Shown in pieces: positions 39,401 to 46,056 of a DNA stretch of 64,000 nucleotides. The DNA comes from an uncultured Opitutaceae bacterium (lineage in GTDB: Bacteria > Verrucomicrobiota > Verrucomicrobiia > Opitutales > Opitutaceae): NCBI GenBank assembly GCA_937958045.1, contig CALFXL010000059.1, forward strand, positions 1 through 64,000, given 5' to 3'. Within the stretch, counting starts at the first letter, position 1; each line of letters opens with the position of its first letter. The position numbers were made by a program, and so were the translations under genes. Below the pieces are notes generated by a model. That model was not told where the DNA came from, searched no databases, and was given only the letters and a program-made list of their open reading frames with translations.

Positions 39401-41345
39401 CACCGCGCTCATCCGCACCATCGGCAACATCTACGACGGCACCAGCGGCCAGTACGATCCCGGCACCGACATCGTGTTCACGCCGCCGTATTCGTACGAA
39501 CTCACGCCGGCCGCCGGTGTGCCCGCGCTCGTCTCTGCCCACGCCGGCAACACCGCCGGTGCGTTCTCCGTCACCCCGGAGCCGTCTGCTGCGATCACCA
39601 TCACCGGCGCACCGGAAACGGTTTACCCGGGCGATACGATCACGCTCGCGTCGTCCACCACGGGCACGAGCTATCAATGGCGTTTCAATAATATCGAGAT
39701 CGCCGGTGCCACCTCCGAGACCTTGGAAATCGCCAACATCCAAGGCTCGCAGATCGGCACCTACACGGTCGTCGTCGGCAACGCCGCGGGCAACTTCACC
39801 GTGAGCGCCCCCGTCACGCTGCAGGGAGGCGACGCGCCCATGATCATCGGCGATTCGGGCGGTCCCGCCACGGTCGTGAATGGACGCGAGATCACGCTCC
39901 GCGCTTCCGTGAGCGGCGACAAGGTGACTTATCAATGGCAACGCCTCGTCGATGGCGTGTGGGTCAACGTGGCCGACGGCCCGAACTTCAGTGGCGCCAC
40001 CTCGGACGCATTGACGTTGCGCAACGTCACTTCGGCGCTGGCCGGCGAGTATCGTTTTGTTGCCAGCAATCCGTCCGGCTCGACGACGAGCAACGCGTAC
40101 ACGCTCGCCGTCACGGCTTCGCACTTCACGAATCCCACGGGCCTGGCCGTCGATTCCTTCGGCGATCTCTACGTGGCCGATGCCGCGTTGAACATCATCC
40201 GAAAAGTCTCCGCGGACGGCATCGCGCGTCTCCACGCCGGCCTGCCCAACACCGCGGGCGCCGTCGATGGCGCGCTCGGCAAAGGCACGCTCAACGCTCC
40301 GGGCAATCTCGCGATCGACGCCTTCGGCAATCTCTACGTGGCCGACGCCGGCAACGGCACCGTGCGCGCGATCGCTCGCGATGGCACGATCACCACGCTC
40401 GCCGGCGATCCCACGCAGCGCGGCTCCCGCGATGGTGTTGGCACCGCGGCGTTGTTTGCCTCGCCCAGCGGGCCGAGCTTCGACCGCACGAATGGCGTCA
40501 CGTACATCGCCGACACCAACAACCACACGATTCGTCGCCTCACGCCGCAAGGCCTGCAGGCAGGCCTCTTCGCCGGCAATGTCGTCGCCACCATCAGCGG
40601 CGCCGCCGGCGTGAGCGGCGATACCGATGTGCTCGCGGTGACGCTGCCGTTGGAGCCTGGCACGACCAAGCCCGATGTCTCGCGCGCTCGCTACAATCAC
40701 CCGGCCGCGGTGGCTTTTGTCGGCTCGTTCCTCTACGTGGCCGATTCCGGCAACAACACCATCCGCCGCATCAGTCTCGCCAGCGGTGACAACCAGTTCA
40801 CCACACTGACGCTCGCCGGCACGCCGGGTGTCACCGGTTCGGACGATGGCACCGGCCTCGAAGCTTTGTTCAACAAACCGCAGGCGATCGTCGCCGACGC
40901 CTCGGGCAATGTCCTCTACGTGGCCGACACCGGTAACAACGCGATCCGCCGCGTCACCTCCGCCGGCGTCGTCACCACGCTGGCGGGTCTCCCGGGCATC
41001 GCGGGCATGGCCGATGGCGTGGGTGAAAACGCGTTGTTCAACCGTCCGACCGCGCTTGCGCTCGATGTGGAAGGCCGCACGCTCTACGTGGCCGACACCG
41101 GCAACGCCGCCATCCGCAAGATAGCGATCTCCGGCACCACCGCGACCGTGACCACGATCGGCATCGCCTCCGCCAACGACACCGTCCCGCCCCCGAGCGG
41201 CGGCGGCGAAACTCCCGCGCCCTTCGTCCCCTCGGGCGAAAGCACGGGCAAAGGCGGCGGCGGTGCACCGTCGCTCTGGTTCCTCGCGGCGGTCGGAGCG
41301 CTCGCGCTCGTGCGCAACCTCCGCCAGCGCCGCGGCAACGCCTGA
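30417..41345 (+). CDS. Giant multimodular pectinolytic surface protein (fusion of two exported proteins)
   Basis: 3642 residues. Signal peptide ends VVYAQ. Part A (1-1056): module M (about 33-298), Ig-like domains, NHL propeller (about 632-995), glycine-rich tail with GGGGAPSLWFF. Part B starts at Met1057 with a second signal peptide (KHVFLFVLTIVAGAPA): module M (1083-1340), Ig-like domains, a Big-5-type domain (1623-1765), a pectinesterase (1777-2128; GGQDTLYA, GSVDFIYGDA, FCRPWRQDG), Ig-like, module M (2307-2558), Ig-like, a PL1-type pectate lyase (2747-3042; DGISIRNSNG, HHNWWAERADQRMP, HMFNNYF), Ig-like, a second NHL propeller and KGGGGAPSLWFLAAVGALAL plus basic tail. It would de-esterify and cut pectin at the cell surface. 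Confidence 0.85.
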   Translation: METFSSFRSLFSSLLGLAVGTSAVTGVVYAQEAVPVAITLTRTPTRGAPPVAITIDPPGDGWDYSAAAPVPGSTWNRVFAPTQTPGATGTWTEEVPFIFDSLNNAQLYSMSGALSQVRLTAALLGTHASRAEPTDASVGEAQAPKALLDAYWRVFDGTAYIRFTFTGLAPNTHYLLYCYSSTNNQGGKYILHPSNFPAGKESDFIYPGMVGDEYKTAFVDLAGHAGSATLFKVDSAGKKTIIPPARANTPAVSGSNTMWGAIHAVSTASGEIVFRTDTSALGNRRQYAGFQLIPYPAPTIVEQPDADMVGVLDQITEFFAVAKDMPHLHDADQNPLTYQWQISKDNGATWTDIPVIAPGTEGQRIFTSELREPALPEDPEATPEPAKKITSVLAIHGTQQSDEARYRLKVTNVAGGVTYTQASTLSVISQPAPFLITQQPQSRDTVVGDEVNLSVAVSGTPPFAFTWQKSDTADFTTFTEVKKGERGTAASDTLSFPFVRRSDLGFYRAVITDVTRRNPIYSEVVYLYVEYAKPIITTPGPQTVTPGAGISLFGNVYSEIPVSSYQWEVSHDNGATWTAVTDGGAYSGATSETLHISPASAAEGGLYRIVATNDMGTTTGVSIPLSVAAPVIAHPVGVALDDAGHLYVTDDTANTVHQLTIADNKAVVFAGKPGVTGNANGYYSQATFNAPSGIVGGAANTVFLADTFNATIRSLQANGLVGTIAGSTTVRDNIDGTGAAAAFNSPVSTALDAAGNIYVADNVAHTIRRITPLNFDVTTLAGSAGNPGFVNSTTTNSNYNDATRFNAPGAIAVSPVNVSNADVVTVEGPTTTATTLYVADTGNNVIRKIALSWYLDRDPLTNIQTRTRLSRNEVTTVAGLAGASGSTDGAGLDARFNAPAGIAVSDAGVVYVADTGNHTIRKITFSAGAATVTTIGGLPGIAGYQDGPTANTSLFNQPRALAVAGDGTVYVADTGNAVVRKIAPNGVVSTLVLSRATDPVPPTNPGGGNESPAPDIPPAGSGDRGGDLGIGGGGAPSLWFFAATGLLALIRARKFFMKHVFLFVLTIVAGAPAFPPSASAADAPAVFVNLATTQAASGAAPTSAATITIAAPANGWNFSAAAPYPGETWNNILAPHADDEIKPSIKGYVRYQVVPLNTANNIALFQPDGSASGVSFTAAAILDDAGTASNNREVPRRVSPSGGTPAALLNSSWRIYEGGNLLSFTFTGLPAEAHYLVYGYATTNGANQGGRFTVVDANAVGAKWFETKPIDNGAPNLFAESAGSLAPTGKATAEILSNAAGDPNLNTIWGILHAKVDNTGKLEVRASRNANNNGFINGLQLIPYPKAAITTQPLANASATIGGSVTLTIVASGFDASDVLTYQWRKDGVAIDAAGNPSAATASLTLTNLQADDGGDYDVVVTNYGGEAVSTATALTVTSSAVAPSIVTQPQNAALAVGAAHTLTIGANGTAPLAYLWEKSDDGSTYTAIGTNAPQLAIPAAQASDAGRYRVTVSNSVGSITSDVVSVVVAPVLTASPEASVVVAGSTHTISAAVDVGAGSPEPVTYVWKRDDVTVADGAGVSGAATASLQIAGFSTAHSGYYTLTASNSAGSVTSAPVYVGVPSTQSITFAPGNNAAGLAIDQQLRLIFPSAPKLGKSGQFRIHDASNDAVVTTVDIAEFVSFTLFSATIDNSKVQTVQGKAMYYLPAAVYGNEVWITLPAAQRLAYGKTYYVTMDAGFLIDSDNASVPAITDPNTWRFSTKAAGPETPTASTGPTEVTVGPDGTGDFATIQGAADWIPQNNTLPRTIRVLPGTYRDAVYFAQGRNFVTVVGAGADRTATKVIYHYGNEVYGGGARGLGGFRIDTNDVTVRNLTLDNEVYLPVPNLAGGDIGGAPAFAGPVQTVAYTGNRLIFDNVLIKGGQDTLYAISGSGYFYNCEIWGSVDFIYGDALAVFQHCDIVQIRSTGGPICAPSTPYAQPYGEVFINCRFPRALVADGYPYDVGVNTTTFCRPWRQDGHVAIINSELGSHFTTKGWSEWDGRENTSRAREFGSTLLADGTAVSVAARQAAGAYWLNTIDPDYTGTQSPTDPALAPPTGHLNRTPVTVNPDDYTLEAIFGHPYYSLGSWRPTIAPRIVRQPASQVVAPGQPLTLSVDAFGLPAAMYQWYKGGSPISGATAATYAVASATEADAGNYHVVVTNDLGSVSSATAAVVINDGGAPVAPTIIAQPVSQIASAGGPVTLSVSALSGDSYQWYKNGVAIPGATSATYPIATLQASDAGNYYVVITNAQGSTTSATVTLTVEGGEAKAAFVTLTRTAVPSSGDITPPVADIPEPGNGWNFSAAARYPGTKWNAVYVATGAVVADGTFTEESPFRINSLNAVSLVNPAGDPSGITLTGDLIVASPRAGEPTNFNAANGLPAGLMDQVWRVNNGGNYLRFTFDGLPAGAHYLFYGYAANANPNQGARYVLDPANDPATAPSTFIELSGRTESSSAPNLFTTSGGQTTVIPGAPLNTAATTDSNTQWGAMHAVATAEGKIVIRTARGLGNHHYVNGFQLVPFPKATITTQPAASVSVVSGEPVTLTVTATGYDSSDTLTYQWRKNGEPINTADNATANTATLQIASASTADTGTYTVAITNLGGSVISDESVVTVQSGAVAPTIVTQPAATQTVMGGASVSFTVVVTGAPAPTYQWYKDGGLIAGATSATHTIAAAQLADAGSYTVVATNSEGSVTSTASVLTVKDPAGNPVVAQGFAREVTGGAGGATYFVTTAADLHARLQLAGPAIITVSGTIDVRSLSGKRVDVKSNKTLQGADANATIIGTVNIDGVQNVIVRGLNITNPGTTLENGTGPRYSDGGDGISIRNSNGVLVTHCTFYDCADGMCDLTYDVANATVSWCKFYYTPAQTSHRFTMILGNEATVVPITATLHHNWWAERADQRMPASSNARGHMFNNYFTPAGNSYASNARDNSQLFIEHHYYGTGVKDPVGKSAGTTALIRTIGNIYDGTSGQYDPGTDIVFTPPYSYELTPAAGVPALVSAHAGNTAGAFSVTPEPSAAITITGAPETVYPGDTITLASSTTGTSYQWRFNNIEIAGATSETLEIANIQGSQIGTYTVVVGNAAGNFTVSAPVTLQGGDAPMIIGDSGGPATVVNGREITLRASVSGDKVTYQWQRLVDGVWVNVADGPNFSGATSDALTLRNVTSALAGEYRFVASNPSGSTTSNAYTLAVTASHFTNPTGLAVDSFGDLYVADAALNIIRKVSADGIARLHAGLPNTAGAVDGALGKGTLNAPGNLAIDAFGNLYVADAGNGTVRAIARDGTITTLAGDPTQRGSRDGVGTAALFASPSGPSFDRTNGVTYIADTNNHTIRRLTPQGLQAGLFAGNVVATISGAAGVSGDTDVLAVTLPLEPGTTKPDVSRARYNHPAAVAFVGSFLYVADSGNNTIRRISLASGDNQFTTLTLAGTPGVTGSDDGTGLEALFNKPQAIVADASGNVLYVADTGNNAIRRVTSAGVVTTLAGLPGIAGMADGVGENALFNRPTALALDVEGRTLYVADTGNAAIRKIAISGTTATVTTIGIASANDTVPPPSGGGETPAPFVPSGESTGKGGGGAPSLWFLAAVGALALVRNLRQRRGNA
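33579..33588 (+). other. T6 tract joining two complete exported proteins
   Basis: Six T residues (33579-33584) run into ATGA (33585-33588). In the present frame the end of part A reads on through Met1057, the start of part B. With five T residues the frame would read AAG TTT TTA TGA, ending part A, and the ATG of part B would overlap that stop. Confidence 0.8.
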
Positions 41346-41385
41346 TCTGTTCGAGTGATTATCGGCTGTTAACCTACCAACACCG

Positions 41386-41421
41386 ACGGCTGGCCGCCTA
41401 AAAACGGCCAGCCGTTTTGTT
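41386..41421 (+). terminator. Terminator after the pectinolytic gene
   Basis: Perfect 11-bp stem ACGGCTGGCCG/CGGCCAGCCGT (41386-41396 with 41405-41415), loop CCTAAAAA, then TTTGTTT. Confidence 0.9.
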
Positions 41422-41450
41422 TAGGTTTCTCCCATAAAAGAAGTGCGCGA

Positions 41451-41504
41451 GAGCGCCGGCCGCTGGCCGGCAATTTCCGAGGAGCCGGCGGGTCGCCGGC
41501 GCTC
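41451..41504. repeat. 54-bp extragenic palindrome, copy 2
   Basis: Starts GAGCGCCGGC and ends GTCGCCGGCGCTC, core GCCGGCAATTTCCGAGGAGC. Same length and core as the copy at 24102-24155. Confidence 0.75.
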
Positions 41505-41605
41505 CGGGCGCTCGAACGCCGACGTCCACATCGGCGGGTTAATCATGCCTGCACTGTTTTGAAATCGCTACTTTGCCGCGCTCCCATACTCGTTTCCGGC
41601 AAGCG

Positions 41606-42031
41606 ATGCGACGGGAACTTACCGTTCAGGAAAAACAGCTCATTGAAGCGGAATTCATCTTAAAAGAAACCGCTCGGGCAAAGCGGGGGCGCTTTTGCCG
41701 CAGGGTGTTTTGGATTGGGTTGATCGCGGGAAGCGTCTCGACGCTGCTTCCAAGAGTAGGTCTGTTAGGCCTATCCTCCGTGGCTCTTCGCTGGGTGTGG
41801 ATCCTCGCCGTTATGATTTACACCGGTGGCGCGCTCCTTCCGCTCTCATTCAGCAAAAGTATCGACGCCCGCAGACTCTTGAATCCATGGGAAGAAGCAC
41901 TGCGTAATTTATCCGACGGCCGGACATTGACAGAAGGAATCGCCTTGTTGGTCGGTCCGAGTATTCTCGGGATTGTCGTCCGTTCGGTGATCGTGATCGT
42001 GCTTTATGTGACTGGAAACCTTCCGACCTAG
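41606..42031 (+). CDS. Hypothetical membrane protein
   Basis: 141 residues from the ATG at 41606 (MRRELTVQEKQLIEAEF); a TTG at 41573 would add 11. Not recognised. A charged helix leads into three or four hydrophobic segments: RVFWIGLIAGSVSTLL, LGLSSVALRWVWILAVMIYTG, and IALLVGPSILGIVV with VIVIVLYV. It precedes the rpmH cluster. Codon use is less GC-biased than its neighbours. Confidence 0.6.
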   Translation: MRRELTVQEKQLIEAEFILKETARAKRGRFCRRVFWIGLIAGSVSTLLPRVGLLGLSSVALRWVWILAVMIYTGGALLPLSFSKSIDARRLLNPWEEALRNLSDGRTLTEGIALLVGPSILGIVVRSVIVIVLYVTGNLPT

Positions 42032-42168
42032 GTGCGAAAGCGGTATCGAAGCACCTGATAGGAGGGGCGCTTGGATGTTTTTTTAAAGGCTTCCATTCCC
42101 CTGCAAACCCTGCCTTGACAGCGGCGAGGGGGTACGGCCACCCTCTCGCTCTTTTTCGTCTTACTACT

Positions 42169-42306
42169 ATGCAACCCACATTTCGCCCTCATCGCAAAAA
42201 GCGCGCCCGTCAGATCGGCTTCCGCGCCCGCAAGGCCACCAAAGGCGGCCGCAAGGTTCTCGCCGCCCGTCGCCGCAAGGGCCGCAAGCGTCTGACCGTC
42301 GTCTGA
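42169..42306 (+). CDS. rpmH: 50S ribosomal protein L34
   Basis: 45 residues, highly basic, starting MQPTFRPHRKKRARQIGFRA and ending GRKRLTVV. L34 normally begins with a K-R-T-x-Q/P-S-like patch; the MQPTFRPHRKKRAR form is usual. It starts the conserved order rpmH-rnpA-yidD-yidC. dnaA, often next to it in other bacteria, is not on the left here. Confidence 0.95.
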   Translation: MQPTFRPHRKKRARQIGFRARKATKGGRKVLAARRRKGRKRLTVV

Positions 42307-42353
42307 GACTTTGCGCCGCGTCTTTCGCTGCGCTGACTGTTCCCTTTCGCGTC

Positions 42354-42758
42354 ATGCGCTTCCGCCCCGAGCAACACGTGCGGCGGCAAAGCGATTTCCG
42401 TGACGCGCGTGAAAAAGGCCGCCGCCTCGATTGTGGCGGCTTCACGCTTTGGTACTATCGCCGTCCGGCGGATGTTTCAGCCGCCGCGCCGGGCGCCCGG
42501 GGTGGGGACGTTGTTCCTGCGCCCGTGACCGGGCCTCGTTTGGGCGTGATCGCCTCCACCGCCGCCGTGGGCGGGGCCGTGCTCCGCAATCGTGCCAAAC
42601 GCCGTTTGCGCGAGGTGTTTCGCCTGCATCAGCGATGCGTGCCGGCGGATTATGACGTGTTGCTGGTCGCGCGGCGTTCGCTCAATCGTCTGCCGTACGC
42701 GGCCATCGAGCGCGCGTTTGTCGAAACCTGCCGGCGTATTTTTCCCGAGCATTCGTGA
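42354..42758 (+). CDS. rnpA: Ribonuclease P protein component
   Basis: 134 residues. It helps the RNase P RNA cleave the 5' leader of tRNA precursors. The N-terminus has FRPEQHVRRQSDFRDAREKG, and the signature arginine motif is AVLRNRAKRRLREVFR. A roughly 20-residue Ala/Gly/Pro insert (ADVSAAAPGARGGD) lengthens the loop before LGVIAST. Its stop overlaps the GTG start of yidD. Confidence 0.95.
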   Translation: MRFRPEQHVRRQSDFRDAREKGRRLDCGGFTLWYYRRPADVSAAAPGARGGDVVPAPVTGPRLGVIASTAAVGGAVLRNRAKRRLREVFRLHQRCVPADYDVLLVARRSLNRLPYAAIERAFVETCRRIFPEHS

Positions 42759-43093
42759 CTGCCCCTGACTCCACTTCCCGGAATTCGTTTCCCGCCGCGG
42801 CGGGACGCTGGGCGCTGGCTTTGCCGAAGCGCGGGGTGTTGCTGGCGATCGCGATTTATCAACGCACGCTTTCGCCGGTGTGGCCGGCCGTGTTTGGGCC
42901 GGCGTGCGGCTGCCGGTTTTATCCCACGTGTTCGCACTACGCGGCGCAGGCGGTGGCGCGTCATGGCGCGTTGATCGGTTCCTGGCTGGCGGTGGTGCGC
43001 GTGTTGAAATGTACGCCGTTGCATCCGGGCGGTGTGGACGAAGTGCCGCCGAAGCCCTTGCGTCGTCCGTCGTGCGCGCGCGTCGCGTCCTGA
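42755..43093 (+). CDS. yidD: Membrane protein insertion efficiency factor YidD
   Basis: 112 residues, GTG start sharing GTGA with the rnpA stop. YidD is a small membrane-associated protein that assists YidC. The family core is AIAIYQRTLSPVW and GCRFYPTCSHYAAQAVARHGA with KCTPLHPGGVDEVP. An extra Arg/Pro-rich tail (KPLRRPSCARVAS) follows. Confidence 0.94.
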   Translation: MTAPDSTSRNSFPAAAGRWALALPKRGVLLAIAIYQRTLSPVWPAVFGPACGCRFYPTCSHYAAQAVARHGALIGSWLAVVRVLKCTPLHPGGVDEVPPKPLRRPSCARVAS

Positions 43094-43129
43094 TTTTTCC
43101 CGCTACATCCCTCTCCCTTTGCCTTCGTA

Positions 43130-44911
43130 ATGGACAAAAAAAACACAATCCTTGGCGTCCTCTTCCTGATCGCCGCGGCCGCAGCTTTCTTCTACTCGGC
43201 TAAAAACACGCCGCCACCCGCGCCGGTTCCGGCCGCGCCGCAATCGACTTCGGGCGCGCCCGCTCCGGACGGCACCGTGCCGCCTCCACCGGCTTACACG
43301 ACGCCCTCGGGCAACACGACGTTCGCGACGCTCGCCACGCAGAACGGCGAAGCGCGCATCGTCACGCTTGCGAATGATTACATCGAAGCGCGTCTCACCG
43401 ATTTCGGCGGCGCGATCCGCGATGTGGCCCTCAAGAAATATCCCGCCACGAAAGGCAATCCCGAGCCGCTCGTGCTCAACGAGGTGCACGTCGATCCGAT
43501 GCTCGCCTTCGCGCAGGAAAGTCTGCCCGGCCTCGGTCGCGGCACACGCTACGAAATCGTCTCGCAGACCGACACCGAAGTGGTGTTTCGCGCCGTGTGG
43601 GAAAACCGCGTCGAAGTGCGTCGCCGTTATGCGATCGTGCCGACGGGTGTGGAAGGGCAGGGCGATCCTTATCAGCTCCGACACGAGCTCACTTTCCGCA
43701 ATCTCACCGAGCAGACCGTCGCGCTTCCGCACTTCCTTCTGAGCCTCGGCACGGCCGCGCCGACCGGTGAACACGATACCGGCATGCACCTTTCGACCGG
43801 CTACAATACCGGCAAGGACATCGAGTTCGTGAATCGCTCGAAGCTCGAAGGCGGCGGTTTCCTGAGCTGGTTTGGTTTTGGTTCGCGCGAACCGCTGCCG
43901 TACATCGATACGCCGGTGCCGCTCGTGTGGGCGTCGGTGGAAAACCAATTTTTTGCCGCGATCCTCACGCCCGATCAACCGGGTCGCGGGCTCACCACGC
44001 GCCGCGTGGAACTGCCGATTCAAACGGGTGTGCGTTATACGCCGATCGGTGTGACGGGTGCCGCGGGTTTTGATGTGCCCGCGCTCGCCCCGGGCGCGGA
44101 GACGACGCTCGGTTTCGATTTCTACACCGGTCCGAAAGAGTACGCGCGTCTCTCCAACGGCGATGTCTTCAAGCACGACCAGGACAAGGTCATGCAGTTC
44201 GGCTTCTTCAAATTCTTCAGCCAGCTGCTTCTCTCGATCATGTCCACGGTGCACAGCTGGGGTCCGAGCTGGGGCTGGTCGATCGTGATCACCACGCTCT
44301 TCCTCAAGATCGTCTTCCTGCCGCTCACGATCTCCGCATCGAAGTCGGCCAAGCGCATGCAGAAAATCCAGCCGCAGATGCAGGCGCTGCGCGAGAAGTA
44401 TAAAGACAACCCGCAGAAGATGCAGCAGGCCACGATGGCGCTCTTCAAGGAAGCGCGCGTGAATCCGCTCGGCGGTTGTTTCCCGATCCTCATCACGATC
44501 CCGTTCTTCATCGGTTTCTTCCAGATGTTGAACAGCACCGCGGAGCTGCGTTTTGCGGAGTTCCTGTGGGCGTCCGACCTCTCGCGTCCCGACACCGTCG
44601 CGCGCATCGCCGGTTTCCCGATCAACATCATGCCGCTGCTGATGGGCGCCACGATGATCATCCAGATGCGTCTCACGCCGCAGCCTTCGGTCGATAACGC
44701 GCAGGCGAAGATGTTTAAGTTCATGCCGTACATCTTCATGATCTTCTGCTACAACTTCTCGTGCGCGCTCTCGCTCTACTCGACGGTCAACGGCCTGTTC
44801 ACCATCGGTCAGCAGCTCATCATCAATCGCATGAAGGACGACGCTCCCGTCGCCACCGGTTCCGCTCCCAAGGGCGGCCGCGGCATGAAGAACGTCACGC
44901 CGAAGAAGTAA
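43130..44911 (+). CDS. yidC: Membrane protein insertase YidC
   Basis: 593 residues, the long Gram-negative form. It inserts and folds inner-membrane proteins. N-terminal membrane anchor MDKKNTILGVLFLIAAAAAF, a Pro/Ala-rich linker, the periplasmic beta-supersandwich (about 60-340), then the 60KD_IMP core: SWGWSIVITTLFLKIVFLP, KEARVNPLGGCFPILITIPF, and FMPYIFMIFCYNFSCALSLY. The C-terminus is Lys-rich (KNVTPKK). Last gene of the rpmH cluster. Confidence 0.96.
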   Translation: MDKKNTILGVLFLIAAAAAFFYSAKNTPPPAPVPAAPQSTSGAPAPDGTVPPPPAYTTPSGNTTFATLATQNGEARIVTLANDYIEARLTDFGGAIRDVALKKYPATKGNPEPLVLNEVHVDPMLAFAQESLPGLGRGTRYEIVSQTDTEVVFRAVWENRVEVRRRYAIVPTGVEGQGDPYQLRHELTFRNLTEQTVALPHFLLSLGTAAPTGEHDTGMHLSTGYNTGKDIEFVNRSKLEGGGFLSWFGFGSREPLPYIDTPVPLVWASVENQFFAAILTPDQPGRGLTTRRVELPIQTGVRYTPIGVTGAAGFDVPALAPGAETTLGFDFYTGPKEYARLSNGDVFKHDQDKVMQFGFFKFFSQLLLSIMSTVHSWGPSWGWSIVITTLFLKIVFLPLTISASKSAKRMQKIQPQMQALREKYKDNPQKMQQATMALFKEARVNPLGGCFPILITIPFFIGFFQMLNSTAELRFAEFLWASDLSRPDTVARIAGFPINIMPLLMGATMIIQMRLTPQPSVDNAQAKMFKFMPYIFMIFCYNFSCALSLYSTVNGLFTIGQQLIINRMKDDAPVATGSAPKGGRGMKNVTPKK

Positions 44912-44921
44912 GCCCGCTGCG

Positions 44922-45014
44922 CTCCGCGCGCATGGCGCGCGGAGAAGTGCCAAGTACGAAGGTCCAAGTGCCAAGTACGAAGGTCCAAGTGCCAAGTACG
45001 AAGGTCCAAGTGCC
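44922..45014. repeat. Hairpin and 21-bp tandem repeat after yidC
   Basis: A 10-bp stem with an ATG loop (44922-44944) is followed by three perfect 21-bp units (44945-45007) of AAGTGCCAAGTACGAAGGTC plus C, and a partial fourth to 45014. The hairpin may end yidC transcription but has no T run. Confidence 0.85.
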
Positions 45015-45160
45015 GGGTGTGAATCCGTCAAGCGGCAGGCACGCGTGAGGACAATGCTCCGCATTGTCCTCTCTGGATGAGGGCCGATCCGCCCTGCCAT
45101 TTCCGCTTACGACTCCATTCGCACCGTTCCGGGCAGCCAGCCCGCGAACGATGTGCAGGC

Positions 45161-45205
45161 CCTTGGAACTTGGAACTTAGCTCTTGGAACTTGGTGCTTG
45201 GTTCC
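45161..45205. repeat. CTTGGAACTTGG repeats before yebC
   Basis: Imperfect repeats of CTTGGAACTTGGAACTT that resemble the reverse complement of the 21-bp unit at 44945-45014. The two blocks could pair across the 308-bp gap (44912-45219), which otherwise shows no gene. Confidence 0.6.
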
Positions 45206-45219
45206 TTTCTTCATCTCCC

Positions 45220-45972
45220 ATGGCCGGGCATAATAAGTGGTCCAAAGTTAAACGCCTCAAAGCCGTCACCGACGCTCGCAAGGGCAAGGTCTTCTCGCGC
45301 CTCTCGCGCGACATCACACTCGCCGCCAAAGCCGGCGGGGGCGACCCGAATGCCAACGCGCGTTTGCGCACGTTGTTGCTCAAGGCCCGCGAAGCCAACA
45401 TGCCCGTCGATAATGTCGACCGCGCGATCAAGAAGGGCACGGGCGAACTCCCGGGCGTGATTTTTGAAGAAGCCACCTACGAGGGTTACGGCCCGGGCGG
45501 CGTCGCGTTTGTGGTGAAGGCCACGACCGACAACAAGCAGCGCACCTCGCAGGATGTGCGCGCGATCTTCACGCGGCACGGCGGCAATCTCGCCGGCAGC
45601 GGCGCGGTGTCGTTTCAGTTTTTGCACGCGGGTCAGTTTCTGATCGCGAAAGACAAGACCACGGAAGACCGCCTCCTCGAGGTCGCGCTCGATGCCGGCG
45701 CGGACGACGTGATCACGAGCGACGATGGATTTGAGGTGCGTTGCCCGATCTCGGCGTTCGACAAAGTCGCGCATGCGCTCGAGCACGCGGGCATCCCGAC
45801 CGACAGCGCGGAAATCGCGTACATCCCGACGACGTTTGTCCCCGTGACCGATGTCGGCGTCGCGAAGACGCTCCTTACTTTGCACGAGCTGCTCGAAGGT
45901 CACGACGATGTGCAGCAGGTGTTTTCCAACGAAGAAATGGACGACGCCATCAGCGCCGCCGCGAATGGCTGA
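45220..45972 (+). CDS. yebC: YebC/TACO1 family protein
   Basis: 250 residues. The family was called a transcriptional regulator; recent work links it to easing ribosome stalling. It begins with the signature MAGHNKWSKVKRLKAVTDAR and carries ARLRTLLLKAREANMPVDN and YEGYGPGGVAFVVKATTDN. The ATG at 45220 is fixed by the family N-terminus. Confidence 0.94.
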   Translation: MAGHNKWSKVKRLKAVTDARKGKVFSRLSRDITLAAKAGGGDPNANARLRTLLLKAREANMPVDNVDRAIKKGTGELPGVIFEEATYEGYGPGGVAFVVKATTDNKQRTSQDVRAIFTRHGGNLAGSGAVSFQFLHAGQFLIAKDKTTEDRLLEVALDAGADDVITSDDGFEVRCPISAFDKVAHALEHAGIPTDSAEIAYIPTTFVPVTDVGVAKTLLTLHELLEGHDDVQQVFSNEEMDDAISAAANG

Positions 45973-46056
45973 GGCTCCGCGACGGCCGCACACGCATCTA
46001 GCTCCGATTTTTCTCCGTGCGCTCCGCCCCGCGCTGGTGCAAACCCGATCCACGCC

